The notes under the pieces: model-generated
What the model was told of the DNA's origin: nothing
Seen by the model: only the letters and a program-made list of their open reading frames with translations
Database searches by the model: none
Shown here: in pieces, positions 53,306 through 64,000 of the stretch
How the letters are laid out: every line of letters starts with the position of its first letter
How positions within the stretch are numbered: the stretch's first letter is position 1
Program-made: the position numbers and the translations under genes
NCBI GenBank assembly: GCA_963969365.1
Contig: OZ017761.1
Coordinates: 1,488,001-1,552,000 of the forward strand
Source of the DNA: Asterochloris sp. CNOR1
Taxonomy: Eukaryota > Chlorophyta > Trebouxiophyceae > Trebouxiales > Trebouxiaceae
Length of the DNA: 64,000 nt
Direction: 5' to 3'

Positions 53306-56300
53306 GGCAGTCTGTCTGCGTCTGCCCTGTGTTCCTGGGGAGACGCTCAACGCGATCTGCAGCCAGCCCTTTAGTGAGCTCCAGGCAAAGCGTGGCTGCA
53401 GGCGCGGAGAAGCGCAAGAGCTCCATTGGGCCCATGCTGCGTCCGCCTGGGCCTGCCTCTATCTATCCTGAGTGAGCGATGTGCATGTTCGGCAGGGCCA
53501 AGCTGGATGAGGGTCGGGGCCGAAGTCGCAGATGCCTGCTAGTGGTGCTGTCCCTGCAGCACATTGCTTGGGCGAGGCTGCCTCGTCAGCCAGCACGCCT
53601 AGCCCTGCAGCAGAGCGCGATGCGCTTGTGGCCATACATGCTGGTGCACAGCCAAGGTGCACCCTGAAAGCTTAGCCTCGGGACCCGCCCTGCAAAAAAT
53701 GTGGCATCTGTTCAACCAGATGCTGCAGGCACGTGCGCCTGCGATCCTTGCTTAACTTGTTGGTGTCACTTGCAGGCATGAGGGCAAGACCCCCATTGAC
53801 TACATGACTGATGAGGAGGTCATGGAGCTGCACGACGCTATCATCAAGCAGGATGAGGAGCTTCGTAAGCAGGTAAAGTTTTGGTTGTGGGGAGTGGTTT
53901 GCCCTGTTCCTGTGCTCCACATGCTGTGTGGTTGCCCAGCATGCACGGCGGTTCAGATGCACTGGCCTTTCAGCGCTGCGTGGACATTCCTGGACGGCAT
54001 GCTGCCATCCTTAGTGTCAGTGCATGAGGCACCAATGTACACGCCAGCTCTCCCTGCCTGAGGATGCAGTCTGGCTACACACAGATGCCTGCCTGCATGC
54101 CCCTGACTGTGGCGGGTAGCAAGTCTCGTGCCCTGCCAAGCACTACCGCTTTCCGTGTTGTTGGGGCTGCCAGGTCTGAGTTCATCACTGTTGCCCATCC
54201 CTCATGGTGACGCATGAGGCTGCTGCCAGCATGGGGGTGCAGGGCACAGTGGATCTTTTTGCTTCCAGCCTGCACATCTTTGCTGAAAGCAGATGTGCTG
54301 GGATGCAGGCGCAGGCCGGCCATGGAGACATGGGAAGGTCTCAAGCATGCTCTGCCCAGCCTCCACACCAACTGATGGGCCTTATGCCATGCAGGCGGAG
54401 GCTAGCATGGAGACGCAAGGCATTGTCGAGCCCCCACCTGAGTGGAACAGACCTGATGAGGGCAACCCCAACATGCCACGCAGGCCCCCGGAGTACCAGC
54501 CCCCCCAAGTGAGTCACTTCCTGCCTGTGTGTTGGTCCTGTGGACTGCTTGGCCTGTCAGGGCAAGCAAGTCTGCCTGCAGACTGTGCTGTCTGTGCCTG
54601 GGTTCCTTCGTCCCAATTTCTCCACGTCCTGGGGCACAGCAGCTGTGAGTGCTTGCAGCTCGCCCTGCACACAGCTTGCAGCTGCACCGCACAAGTGCCT
54701 AGCTGAACAGCGTAAAAGTTGGGTTCCTGCAGACTGCACCGCACAGGGACCTCTCAGCCGCCTTGTGGACCCCCGGGAGCATGCAGTCTGCCCGTCTCCA
54801 AGCCTTTGCATGGCCTGACGTGATATGCTGCTGCCTGCAGACTCCACCATGCAGGGAACCCTTAAGCGCCTTGTTGACCCCGAGAGAAGCCTTTGCATCG
54901 CCTGATGTGATATGCTGCTGCCTGCAGACTGCCCCTCGCAGGGGCCCGTCCACCCCCGAGTTTGACCCCCCAGGGCGCAGCCGTCCTGCACCTCCAGACC
55001 CATCCAACCCGCCCATGAGACCTCTGCCTCCTGATGAGAAGCCCAAGATCCCACCCAACGAGAGGTGAGGTTTCTTGGTGCATGCAAGCTTCGTGCTACT
55101 GCTGAAGACAGACATGGCAGCTAGGGTTCTCGGTGCAACCACTCCTGTCTGGTGTCTCGAGGGCATCTTTGCAAAGGCACATGTAGCTCCCTGCCAGCAG
55201 GCAGCGCAGCACTGTGGGACCTGCTTGTCAATCCTTGCAGCTGCTATGCTTGACGCCTCTGGCGATCCTGCTTGGCACAGGTCCAGCGCGCAAAAAGCGG
55301 CTTCCTCATGCGGCAGCAGCCTGCAAGAACCTGCTGCACAAGGGGCTCATCCCTTTTGCAGCCAGAGTCACAGCTTGAACAGTACTCTGTGCCAGAGGAT
55401 GGCATAGGAGCGCCGTCTCAGCGTTGCTGTTGCAGGCAGCCGGCATTAAATCCTGCAAGGTGCCTGGCGTGCAGGGATCCCCTCCGTAAGGCTCCAGAGC
55501 AGATGCCTGGCCCAAGCCGCCGCAGCGACGAGGAGACTCAGCCGCGGCCTGGGGAAGCCAGTGCCCATGTGCAAGTGGGCGAGCTGTGAATGAAGCAATT
55601 GCTCTTGAGTGCCTCGCCCTCTCACCCCCATGTAATACAATTTTGTGCTCAAAGGGGGGTGGGAGGGAGGGGACAGGGTCCATGTGACATTGTGATAGGG
55701 CGGGGCCTGGCTGCAGACAATACAGCAGTGTATCACAGGTCCTTAAGAGACAAGCAGATAGCGCCCTCTCGCCAGTGCAACAAGGCTGGGCAACCTGCAT
55801 GGAGAGCAAAACATGCGTCAAGACCCAGGCCTTCTCCTCTGCACATTTACCCCTACTGCCAGCAATTGGTTCAGGAACTGGTACCAGACTCTTAATGTTA
55901 ACCAGCTCTCGCGCATATGTTTGTTGCACAATTGCGCTCTGTACTGTGATGTTGCTGACCGCATTCCACGCTCTCCTCATCATTGTTGATAATGGCAATA
56001 ACTGGCACATGCAGCCTGCCTTAAGACTGTGGCTTGGCTTCAGGACACAGCATGGGTGCCTTCAAGTTGCAGCATCATGATGCCTGACAGGGACATGTTC
56101 TGATCACCATCACCACTGTTGCACATGGTCTCCACACTCAGTCACTTTAGCTTGTGCAGGAGGAGGAACAAGACAATGCAGGAGAGGAGGCAGGTCCTGT
56201 GCTGTCAGAAGAGGACCTGCAATATGTCATGACTGAGGAGCACATGCAGCCTGGCGGGTGAGGCAGCAGGGCATATCTAAGCCAATGCGTGCTGGGGATC

Positions 56301-59300
56301 ATGCTGCAGCTGGCTGTGCAGTGCAGCGGGCAGCATGCACTCGGCGCTGCAGCAGGTCCCCGACCAAGTTGCTCACTGCATACCGCTGGTGCACTGCTTG
56401 ACAGCATGCGGAGGCCAGTGCACACCTGCGGCTGTGGCGTGGCCTGAGGATGAGGGCAACTGTTGAAGCTGGAGACACCCAGTTGACCCGCCTATCAGCA
56501 GAGATTGTCTGTAAAGCAGCCTCCATCAGACCGCACAGCAGTCACTGCTGCTGGAGCAGAAGATGCTGGATACTGAGGTTTGCCTATCATAGAAGTCCTG
56601 CCTGGCAGATTCTGCCCCAATTCACAGCATCTGACGGTGCAGATACCCAACCACCTCTGCCGGGAAGCAATTACACCACCATGTTAGTTGAAGCAGCAGC
56701 CAAGGGTTGCTGCATTCTGCATATCACCTCTCCCTCAACATTGTGCAGACATGCAGAACAGGCCCTGTGCAGTGACCCTGCCTGAGCATGGCCCCTCTTC
56801 GCAAATGCCCTGTTCCTCATCGTTGCTCTTTGCACCTGCTCTGCCATGAAGTGTGCTAGGCTGCGCAGGATTGGAGACTTTGTGCATCCTGACGCCATCA
56901 AGGAGAAGCTGGAGACCTTCTTTGACGGCATGACGGATGCTGAGCGGGAGCATTCCATGATCTGGCAGATGTGGGGAGGTCGGCACTGTTCTTGCTCTTG
57001 CTTTTCAATGATGCTGATCCCCTGCTGTATAGTGCAGCATGAGCTTTCGCTGCGCAGTCTGCAAGAGTCTTGTGAGCAAGGCAGGGGGAGGCCAGGTGCT
57101 CGCGCTCTGCTCAGCACTGGTGTGCTATAATTACCGTTGAGCATTTGCTCTGCAGCAATGCCAGGGGTCACGTGACGTCGGGGGAGTGGCAAGCGCGGTC
57201 GCATTAGCTTTGCCTCACTGCATGCCTGAGGATGCTTTGGGCCTCTGGAGGGATTGACAACAGAATCACACAGCCCTGTGCTTTACTGATGGCTGCCCTG
57301 GTGGGCTGACTTGTCCCTCAGACTGACCACCTGCTGTGCATGCAGGCAACGAGTTTGGCACCATGGAGCCTGAGGATCTGCAGCGCCTGTCAGAGCAGAT
57401 TGCAGTGGAGGCCACCGAGTCTGGCGTGCTGCTGAAGCCACGTACAGCCACAGGGAGCGTTGTAGGCAAGCACGAGCGCGCTGTGAAGCAGGGGCAGGAT
57501 TGCGGAACTGTGGGACATTGCCTTGGTGTGGGGTCAAACCCTGCCCTGCAAAATCGGCCAGAGCAGTTCGCAGTGGAAGTCACAGAGCCAAATATGGCGC
57601 TTGATGATGGCTCACATCTTGTCAGAGGCAAACTTGTCTTGGGCCAGCCTGCCCATCTTGTGATCTGGGGGCAGGATGCTCGACAGTAAGACAGCGTGGT
57701 GGATGTCAAAAGGTTTGCATTGCCTGTCAGGCCAGATGGGCTGGGGCACATGGAGTTGGGTGTGGTCCTTGGTCAAGGGTTTTGGTCCAGCCACACTGAG
57801 TGGTGTGCAGCCATCGTCCCCGGGATGGGGGGGTGAGGGCTTGAGGGCGCCTGGAAGGGAGGCGGCCAGTGCTGCTTGGCAGATGGACAGCCGTGAGAAC
57901 TGGTGCGCAGTCCTGCTGGTCAAGGCAAGCAGTATCCCATGGCCAGATTGTGTAGAGAAGCTCTTCTGTTAGGGCGTGGGAGCCTTCTTTGCAGCAGTCT
58001 CTGGCAGCAACAGGAGGCCAGTCCTGACTTAGGTCCGGCACCAGGACTGCTGCATATCTCGCTTACAGCTACAGGGAGATGCCGATGCCTGCATCTCATT
58101 TGCCTGCTGGGAGCACCCTCGCCGTCCTCAGCCCATGCGCCAATGGCTCAGCCATTGCTTTGTCAGAGCACCTTGTCTATGTGCAACACTGAAGTTTTTG
58201 TGCTGTGCAGATGACCCTGAATTCAAGGCTGAGGCGGAAGCCCTGGACTGGGAGGGCATGGACTTTGGGGATGAGCTGGAGGCACAGGTAGGGCTCTGGC
58301 AGGCCACATGTGCACAGATGTGAACAGCGCTGTTCCATGTTGCTGCTGTCTGATCTGCTCCAGCAGAACACGGCCAGGAGGCATGCTGGTGGTACCCTGC
58401 AGCGCAGGCAGTGCGGCAGGGCCTTAGCAGCAGCTTACGTCTGCATGAGCATAGGCTTACATGTACCCAGAAAGCAGCATCACAGGGCTTGTGGGCAAGG
58501 GCTGCCCACAACAGCTGACACCATCTTGTCTTCTGAAGGCGGCACAGAGTGCAAGACACCGATGCCCCAGTGCACTGCAGGGATGCAACAGCATCGCTTC
58601 TGCACCGCTCACCCAAAGGCGGCGGCAATCCACAAGCAGCTCCTTGCGATGCCTCAGAGCACCTCTGGGTTCCAACAGCTTGTTTTGCCTAGATTCCCTG
58701 CAGGTGCAGCCCGTTACCCACACACAGCTGCTGGCAGTGCCACAGTGCACCTCAGGATTCTGATAGCACCCTCTCCCAGACATGCATAAACCCCAGATTG
58801 GCTTGCCTGCAGGTGGCAGCCGTACACAAGACAGCCCTCTACGATGCCTCAGTGCAGCATGAGGCCAACCTGGCAACCAAAAGAATTCTCAGCGAGTATG
58901 CAGATGCAGTGGAGGCAGAGGATTTGATGCAGGAGATAGCTGAGGCTGCTGAGAAGAAGCTGGCTACCGGCGAGGGGCCTGAGGACAGGTGCGCTTTTGG
59001 CTGTGTTGGACGAGCTGACTCCCTGAAAAGTCAGGCTTGGGGCCTACGGTCACGATCGTGTGGCTGGATGACGACTGACCGCTGTGCAGAATTCGGCTGC
59101 CGGCGGTTGAGTTGGGCGGGGCCAGCGCCAAGCAGCAGGACCAAGACCTTGGGGAATGTTTATGTTCTCTGTCAGGGTGGCAGAGCAGGCTGTGGCTAGC
59201 AGGTAGCTCAGGCTGCTGCACAGGGGTGCAAATGCGGCAAGGGGCCTGAGCAGTTAAGAGCACCGCACTAGGACCCGGTAGTCCTCAGCCCAATACTGTT

Positions 59301-62300
59301 GTCTGGAGGGATGGCCGCACAGCAGAGGCACATGAAACCTTTTGCTTCCCAACAGGTGACCCAGGCTGCCGGGCAGCAGCAGGGGCGTAAGCAAGGGGCC
59401 AGTCCCGACCAGGACACGCAACAAATGCACAGGTGTCCCGAGGGCTCTGGGAGTGTTGAGATGAGCAGCGCAGGACAGTGCCTGACCCCGTGCATGAACT
59501 GCTGGCCTCTGGGAGGTGTGTTGGCTCATGTGCAGGGAAAGTCCTACAAGGTTTGTGCTGTTGAACAGGACAGGCCTCCAGACCTAATGCACTGAACCTG
59601 CTCAAGACCCCAGATTGAGTTTGAGGCCTGCAGCTTGGTCAACAACTGTGGTAGACAACTTAAGTGGTGCAGCATGTCCCTCACCCTCCTGCTGCTGCCT
59701 TCACAGCATTTATGTTAGTATTGGTTGGCCTTAGATACAAAGGAGCTGTCACGCTGGACATTCTTTCAGGACGCTGCACCACCCCTCATAGTTCAGGCTG
59801 TGCTGGGCACTAGGTGCCTGCCTGAAGTGCCCAGTGAGGAGCTGCACCACCCTTAGCAGGTACCTCTGAACTATGACAAAGAGTCAGGCCCTGCAGATGT
59901 GCACAGTCAGGCAGATGCAAAGAGGCAGACTTTTCATGGGTCCTTGACTACTGTGCACAAAATTTGCCTCTATACTTAGTACTTATTCACGGCGCACATG
60001 CCAATGGGCAGCTTAGCTACGGGCAACATTGCCCCGTTGCAGTGAGGAGCTTGACAGGGAGGTACCCCTGGACAGCGATGATGAGTCAGAGCCTGCAGAG
60101 GAGGGCAGCAAAGCAGAGGCGGCTGCGCGTGCTCAGCGGCGGCAGCAGTGGGAGCAGGCCAGGCAGATGGCCGTGGCTGCGCAGGCGTTCCGGGCAGAGC
60201 AACGGGCACAAGCGCAGGCGCGGGCTCAGGGGGGGGAGGCCACGGAGGAGCAGCAGGAACAGGGGGAGGAGCCGGAGGGGCAAGGGCTGCCGCAAATGGA
60301 TGATGAGGACGACCTGAAGGGGCATGGGCTGCCGAATTGGAACCAAATGGATGATGAGGAGCGGGTGCGCTGGGGTGTGGTCACTGCACGCTGAACCCTT
60401 CAGTGACAATCAAATGCATGGGTGGTGCCCTCAGGCGTGGAGTCTGCTTGGAGCATATGGCGCTATTTCTGGCAGCAATGCTGTGTTGTGTTGTGAGTTT
60501 GCAGTGGTGGGGTGCCACTGCGGGGTCCTGCGGGGGCGGGTGCTTTGTGGTTCATGCTGCCGCTGGATACGTGAGTCGGTCAGGGAGCTGTGGCCCCTGG
60601 GGTGTGGGGGTAGCGCAGGGTCACAGGGGTGCTTCTCTGGGTCAAGCCTCTGCCTGGGCTGCTGTGCTGGGTCTGCTGGCATGCTGGTGGCCTGCGGCTG
60701 GTGGCGCGGCGCACTTGCACAGGACAGGTGCTGAGTACTGTGTGGTGCGTGGTGCAATGCCTTACCCATGCAGGATCGGGTCGTGATAAGCTTTGCCCTG
60801 CATGATGGCAGGGTTGACCTGATGGTTGGCATGCCGAGCAACGGCTGCAAACGTCAGGGGACAGCTCCAAGGCTAGCCAGCAGCTCACCAGCGTTGATCT
60901 GGCCCATGCTGGCGGCCTGAAAGTCAAGGCACAGACCGCCGGGGCACAGTGGGCATGAATGCAGCGCTGCTTGTGCAGGTGCCGTTCATCTGGCTCACCA
61001 TTCAATTTTGCTGGCAGCAGGAGGGCTGGTCGGACGGAGGTATCCCAGCCATTGAAAACCTAGGAAGGACTTCCGGTGTCCCTGCGGGTGTGTGTACTTC
61101 AGCCTTGCTGGCTGCAGGAGGACTGGCTGGAGGACTTTGTCTCAGCCACCATGAAAGAGGAGGGCATGGTCAGTGACGGTGACGAGGAGGGCGGCGATGC
61201 AGAGAGGCAGCAAGAAGGAGGTGAGGGCAATGATCAGGCAGGCGCACAGGGGGCAGATGCACAGCCACGGGCTTGAGCCAGCGGCAAAGCTCTCTTGTCA
61301 TGGATTGCGTGGCAGGGCTGCCTTGCCTGAGTAGCAGCACTTGCCTCACTTGACAGGGGCGCAGAGATGCTGAAGGAAGAGAAGGCCAGAGGTTCATCAG
61401 GCTGGTGAAGAGGGTGAGGAGCCGAGAGGTAGGCTGAGCAGTGGGACTGGTGGCACTTTGCAGATCATGGCAGGGCTTGCCTTGTGTGACACGGCATCAA
61501 TGCCAAAGGACGGGGAGCACTGAACTGGGCCTTGCAGGGCTGTCACGCCAGCAGTGAGGCTTGGCATGGCGGTGCTTGCTGTGCACAGCTGCAGTCGCTC
61601 ATTGCCATCATGGCAGGGCATTATGTGGTGCAGACTGGCAGTGTACAGGCTGCTGGGCGCCCTGTAGGCTGGCTATGAGCAGCTGCACAACTATAAGCAG
61701 CCCTGGAGACTGCTGAAAGGTGGCCCTCCCTGGCAATTGCATTGTCTTCGCTGGACTCAGCCCAAGTATGCGTCTGCAGAGCAGGGATGGGTTGTGGTAA
61801 CCTGCCTTTGCTTTCACTCAGGTGCCTGCTTTCCACACAGTGGGCCTGTGTGTGCTTGCTGCAGGCAAGAATGCCAAGCAGGGTGAGGAATAGCAGGAGC
61901 AGTTAGTAGGGGTCAGGGAACTCTCTGATGCCGTCCCTGCAACATGGGAACCCCTGAAAATGGTCCTGCATGTGCCAGGGTTTAGTGAAACTGAGGTTTG
62001 CCCGAAGCTACTCAGTCCTGTTGCCCATGTGCAGGGCGCACGGTGTCCAAAGCTGCTGAACAGCAGCAGGACGGCGGGGATGACCTGGACTGGCAGTTCC
62101 GGGGTTCAGGGGAGCAGTATCCCATCTCCTTTGTAGACAACCCGCCAACAGAGGCTGAGCTGGAAGAGGTAGGCTTGTTGGCTGCGTGTAAGGGAAGGCA
62201 GAAGCAACGCCCAATGCTGAGGGAGACGTCTTCAGGGAAAGAGCTACCCCGTCTTGTGTGTGGACAGCTCGCCAGAGGCTGACCTGCAGGGGAGTCCTCT

Positions 62301-62814
62301 GGTTGCATATCTGCTCTACAAGGGTGGAGTGGGTTGCTGCCATCTTTGGATGTGAGTGCCTTCTGGGCAATGCTGCGGCTGGCGGGCACACTGACGCCAA
62401 GCTGAAAGAGGTGGACTTGCTGGCTCTACGTGGAGCACAGCTGTGTGGGCTTAGCTGCAAGTATAGGCTGAGGCCTGCTCCAGAGGCTGAAGTTGGCATC
62501 AGGCAGGAGGAGATAAGGTGCAGCGGCTATGACGCAGATGTGTTGCCTGCACCGCAGGTCAGGGCTGACGCACCTACATGCAGCTGAGTTGTGTGGAGAG
62601 TCCTGAGCATGGACTCAGGCCCAAGCGTGCTGCTGCTGCAGGCTGAGGCCGCCATGGAGCAGGAGTTGGAGGAGGTGGGCTTCAAGGGTTACGATGAGGC
62701 CGATGTGTGGCCTGAGCGCCCCGAGGACTCTGCACGGCAGCTGGAAGAGGACATGGAGCTGGTCAATGAGCTGTGGGACGAGAAGGGCGAGGGGGAGCCC
62801 CTCTCGCAGGAGTA
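53306..62814 (+). CDS. Acidic low-complexity protein, possibly plastid-targeted
   Basis: Exons join in phase from 53306-53471 (RRSTRSAASPLVSSRQSVAA, Ser/Arg-rich and acid-free like a transit peptide, to RPPGPASIYPE) to 53776-53872 (HEGKTPIDYMTDEEVMELHD). Then 54395-54508 (GIVEPPPEWNRPDEGNPNMP), 54929-55064 (PDPSNPPMRPLPPDEKPKIP), 55476-55566, 56160-56259 (LSEEDLQYVMTEEHMQPGG), about 56862-56977 (IKEKLETFFDGMTDAEREHS), 57347 on (FGTMEPEDLQRLSEQIAVEA), 58210-58287, 58813-58988 (LATKRILSEYADAVEAEDLM), 60041-60369 (long E/Q/A stretch, LPNWNQMDDEERVR), about 61112-61220, 62035-62168 (DLDWQFRGSGEQYPISFVDN) and 62641-62814 (FKGYDEADVWPERPEDSARQ to EPLSQE, TAA). Repeated acidic blocks with Trp/Pro motifs suggest a scaffold or nucleic-acid-associated plastid protein. 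No family recognised; some exons may be missing, and the start is upstream of 53306. Confidence 0.55.
54725..54932. repeat. Tandem duplication carrying a splice acceptor, about 95-100 bp
   Basis: GACTGCACC-CAGGGA-C, CGCCTTGTGGACCCC-type and GATATGCTGCTGCCTGCAG segments occur as adjacent copies ending at about 54840 and 54930. The second acceptor starts exon 54929; the first gives an alternative. Confidence 0.65.
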
Positions 62815-63015
62815 AGGATGTCTGTGTGGATGCATCGGGGCAAGCATTGACGTGGGGACTTCTGTCAATGTGAACCAGCTGACATATTTGTTGGCGGAGC
62901 CCAGTGGTGGCCTGGTGGTGTTGGGCCCCAGCTGCTGCTTGTTGGACGCCGACCTGATTAGGCAAACGTGGGACGAGTGGGGAGAGAGGGAGCCTCTCTC
63001 GCAGGAGTGGGTGTG
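62780..63015. repeat. Partial duplication of the last exon's 3' end
   Basis: GTGGGACGAG...GGGAGCC-CTCTCGCAGGAGT occurs at the coding end (62775-62815) and again at 62968-63010, with changes. The second copy has no TAA at the matching place. Confidence 0.55.
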
Positions 63016-63678
63016 CTTGTGGAGGGGTTGGACTGACTGATGTGGTCAAGATGTGCTGGTTACGTCAGGCGGGTGGCTGCAGTGGGACAGGAGGGGGCCA
63101 GGGCATTCCTCATGCAAGAGAGGGCTGTTAGTGGACCTGTGCTGTGGCTGCAAGGCTGAGGTGCCGGCTCATGGCTGGCAGCATTGGCAGGGCAGCTGCT
63201 GATGTGAGGCGGTAACCTGTGATGGCGCCTGGGCTGCTTAGCTGGGCTTTGAGGCAAGACCCTGCTTCTTCAGGGCTGTTGTGAGCAGCTTGGGGGCAAG
63301 GGCCGCTGTTTGGCCCTGTGAACTGCAGGGACTCGGTTGCCTTACTCTGCTTTGGACGAATCCCAAATCGCCAGCCTTGCAACAGACTGGAGCACAGTGG
63401 ACTGAGCTTAGTGGTGTCTGGGGAAATGCTCAGATTGTGCACACAATCCTGTGTGAGAGCAGAGGTGCTTGCCGGTGGCAGGAATGATGTGCCAAGCTGC
63501 TCTCCCCTCAGGGTATCTGTGACGCTGCAGCCAGCCTGGACAGCCAGCCTGTGCCACAGAAAAAGGTTGTCACGATCTGTACCTGGTTGGCCTGTGGTGG
63601 CCACCTATGCAAACTGTCCTGCCGGAAGCCTCACGATTGCCGCATTTCATAACAACAATCTGCTGCACTGCAGGGATC

Positions 63679-63774
63679 TGGTTTCCACCTATGTGGTCTG
63701 GTGCAACAACAACTTCCACTGGCCAGGCCTGATCGAAGTGCACCAGGGCTATGGCGGCCTCCCCATGGTGCGCG
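63679..63774 (+). CDS. Possible exon of a further gene
   Basis: After an ACTGCAG acceptor the frame reads DLVSTYVVWCNNNFHWPGLI then EVHQGYGGLPM, before a GTGCGC donor-like site. It looks coding (Trp, Asn, Tyr-rich) but is not recognised, and the gene would continue past the window. Confidence 0.35.
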
Positions 63775-64000
63775 CCAGCCCACGCAGCATATGCTGCCTG
63801 CTTTGTCCGCTCCTACCTTGCTGTACTGCTGGCCTTTGCATGCGTGGTATGGCAGAGGCTGCTTGATCAGAGGCTAAGAAGCATTGTCCTCAAGGGTGTT
63901 ATGTCTGGAGCCCTTCAGGTTTGCCTGCACAGGTGCTACGGCTGCCCTTCAGCAAACACTGACTCATGCAACATGTTCTGTCGAGGCATGGGCGGCAAGC

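Noticed and set aside
1-64000. Bacterial or viral genome fragment
   Set aside because: Pervasive GT..AG introns in every recognisable gene, and no operons.

Overview
The window reads as nuclear DNA of a unicellular eukaryote, most likely a green alga. Genes are broken into many short exons with GT..AG introns and an almost constant (T)GCAG acceptor, the DNA is GC-rich, and two host genes (a CofG-CofH fused FO synthase and a YnfA/UPF0060 membrane protein) are known from green algae. No rRNA, tRNA or CRISPR array was recognised.

Layout. 1-1552: 3' part of a YnfA-family membrane protein (+). 2300-5830: unrecognised exon-like ORFs with several tandem repeats. 7038-12726: EF-hand protein (+). 13057-13567: small unrecognised gene (-). 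14109-16184: leucine-rich-repeat protein with an F-box-like start (+). 16642-23488: FO synthase (+), 18 exons resolved, making the deazaflavin precursor of coenzyme F420 and the photolyase antenna. 24071-24850: weak coiled-coil gene (-). 51096-52351: small exons of unrecognised genes (+). 53306-62814: acidic, possibly plastid-targeted protein (+).

The centre, 25231-50985, is a single giant mobile element of about 25.76 kb. It has near-identical terminal inverted repeats of about 2.3 kb and a perfect 6-bp target-site duplication (ACAGCC), and appears to have landed between two divergent host genes. Between the repeats lie two diverged, directly repeated modules about 10.26 kb apart. Each holds a Crypton/Ndc10-like tyrosine recombinase gene on the minus strand, followed by a plus-strand cargo gene. 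The module-B recombinase is open through ten exons (765 codons plus stop). The module-A copy carries two in-frame TAG codons. Cargo A is a FunK1-like protein with a restriction-endonuclease-like segment followed by a kinase domain. Cargo B has a similar nuclease-like segment and a coiled coil, but no kinase was seen. Pieces of an HUH-type Rep-like protein flank the left edge of each module in opposite orientations, and a pseudokinase-like gene lies near the right repeat. The combination of long TIRs, recombinase, HUH protein and Crinkler-type (CR) effector-like cargo in one algal element is the most unusual feature of the window.
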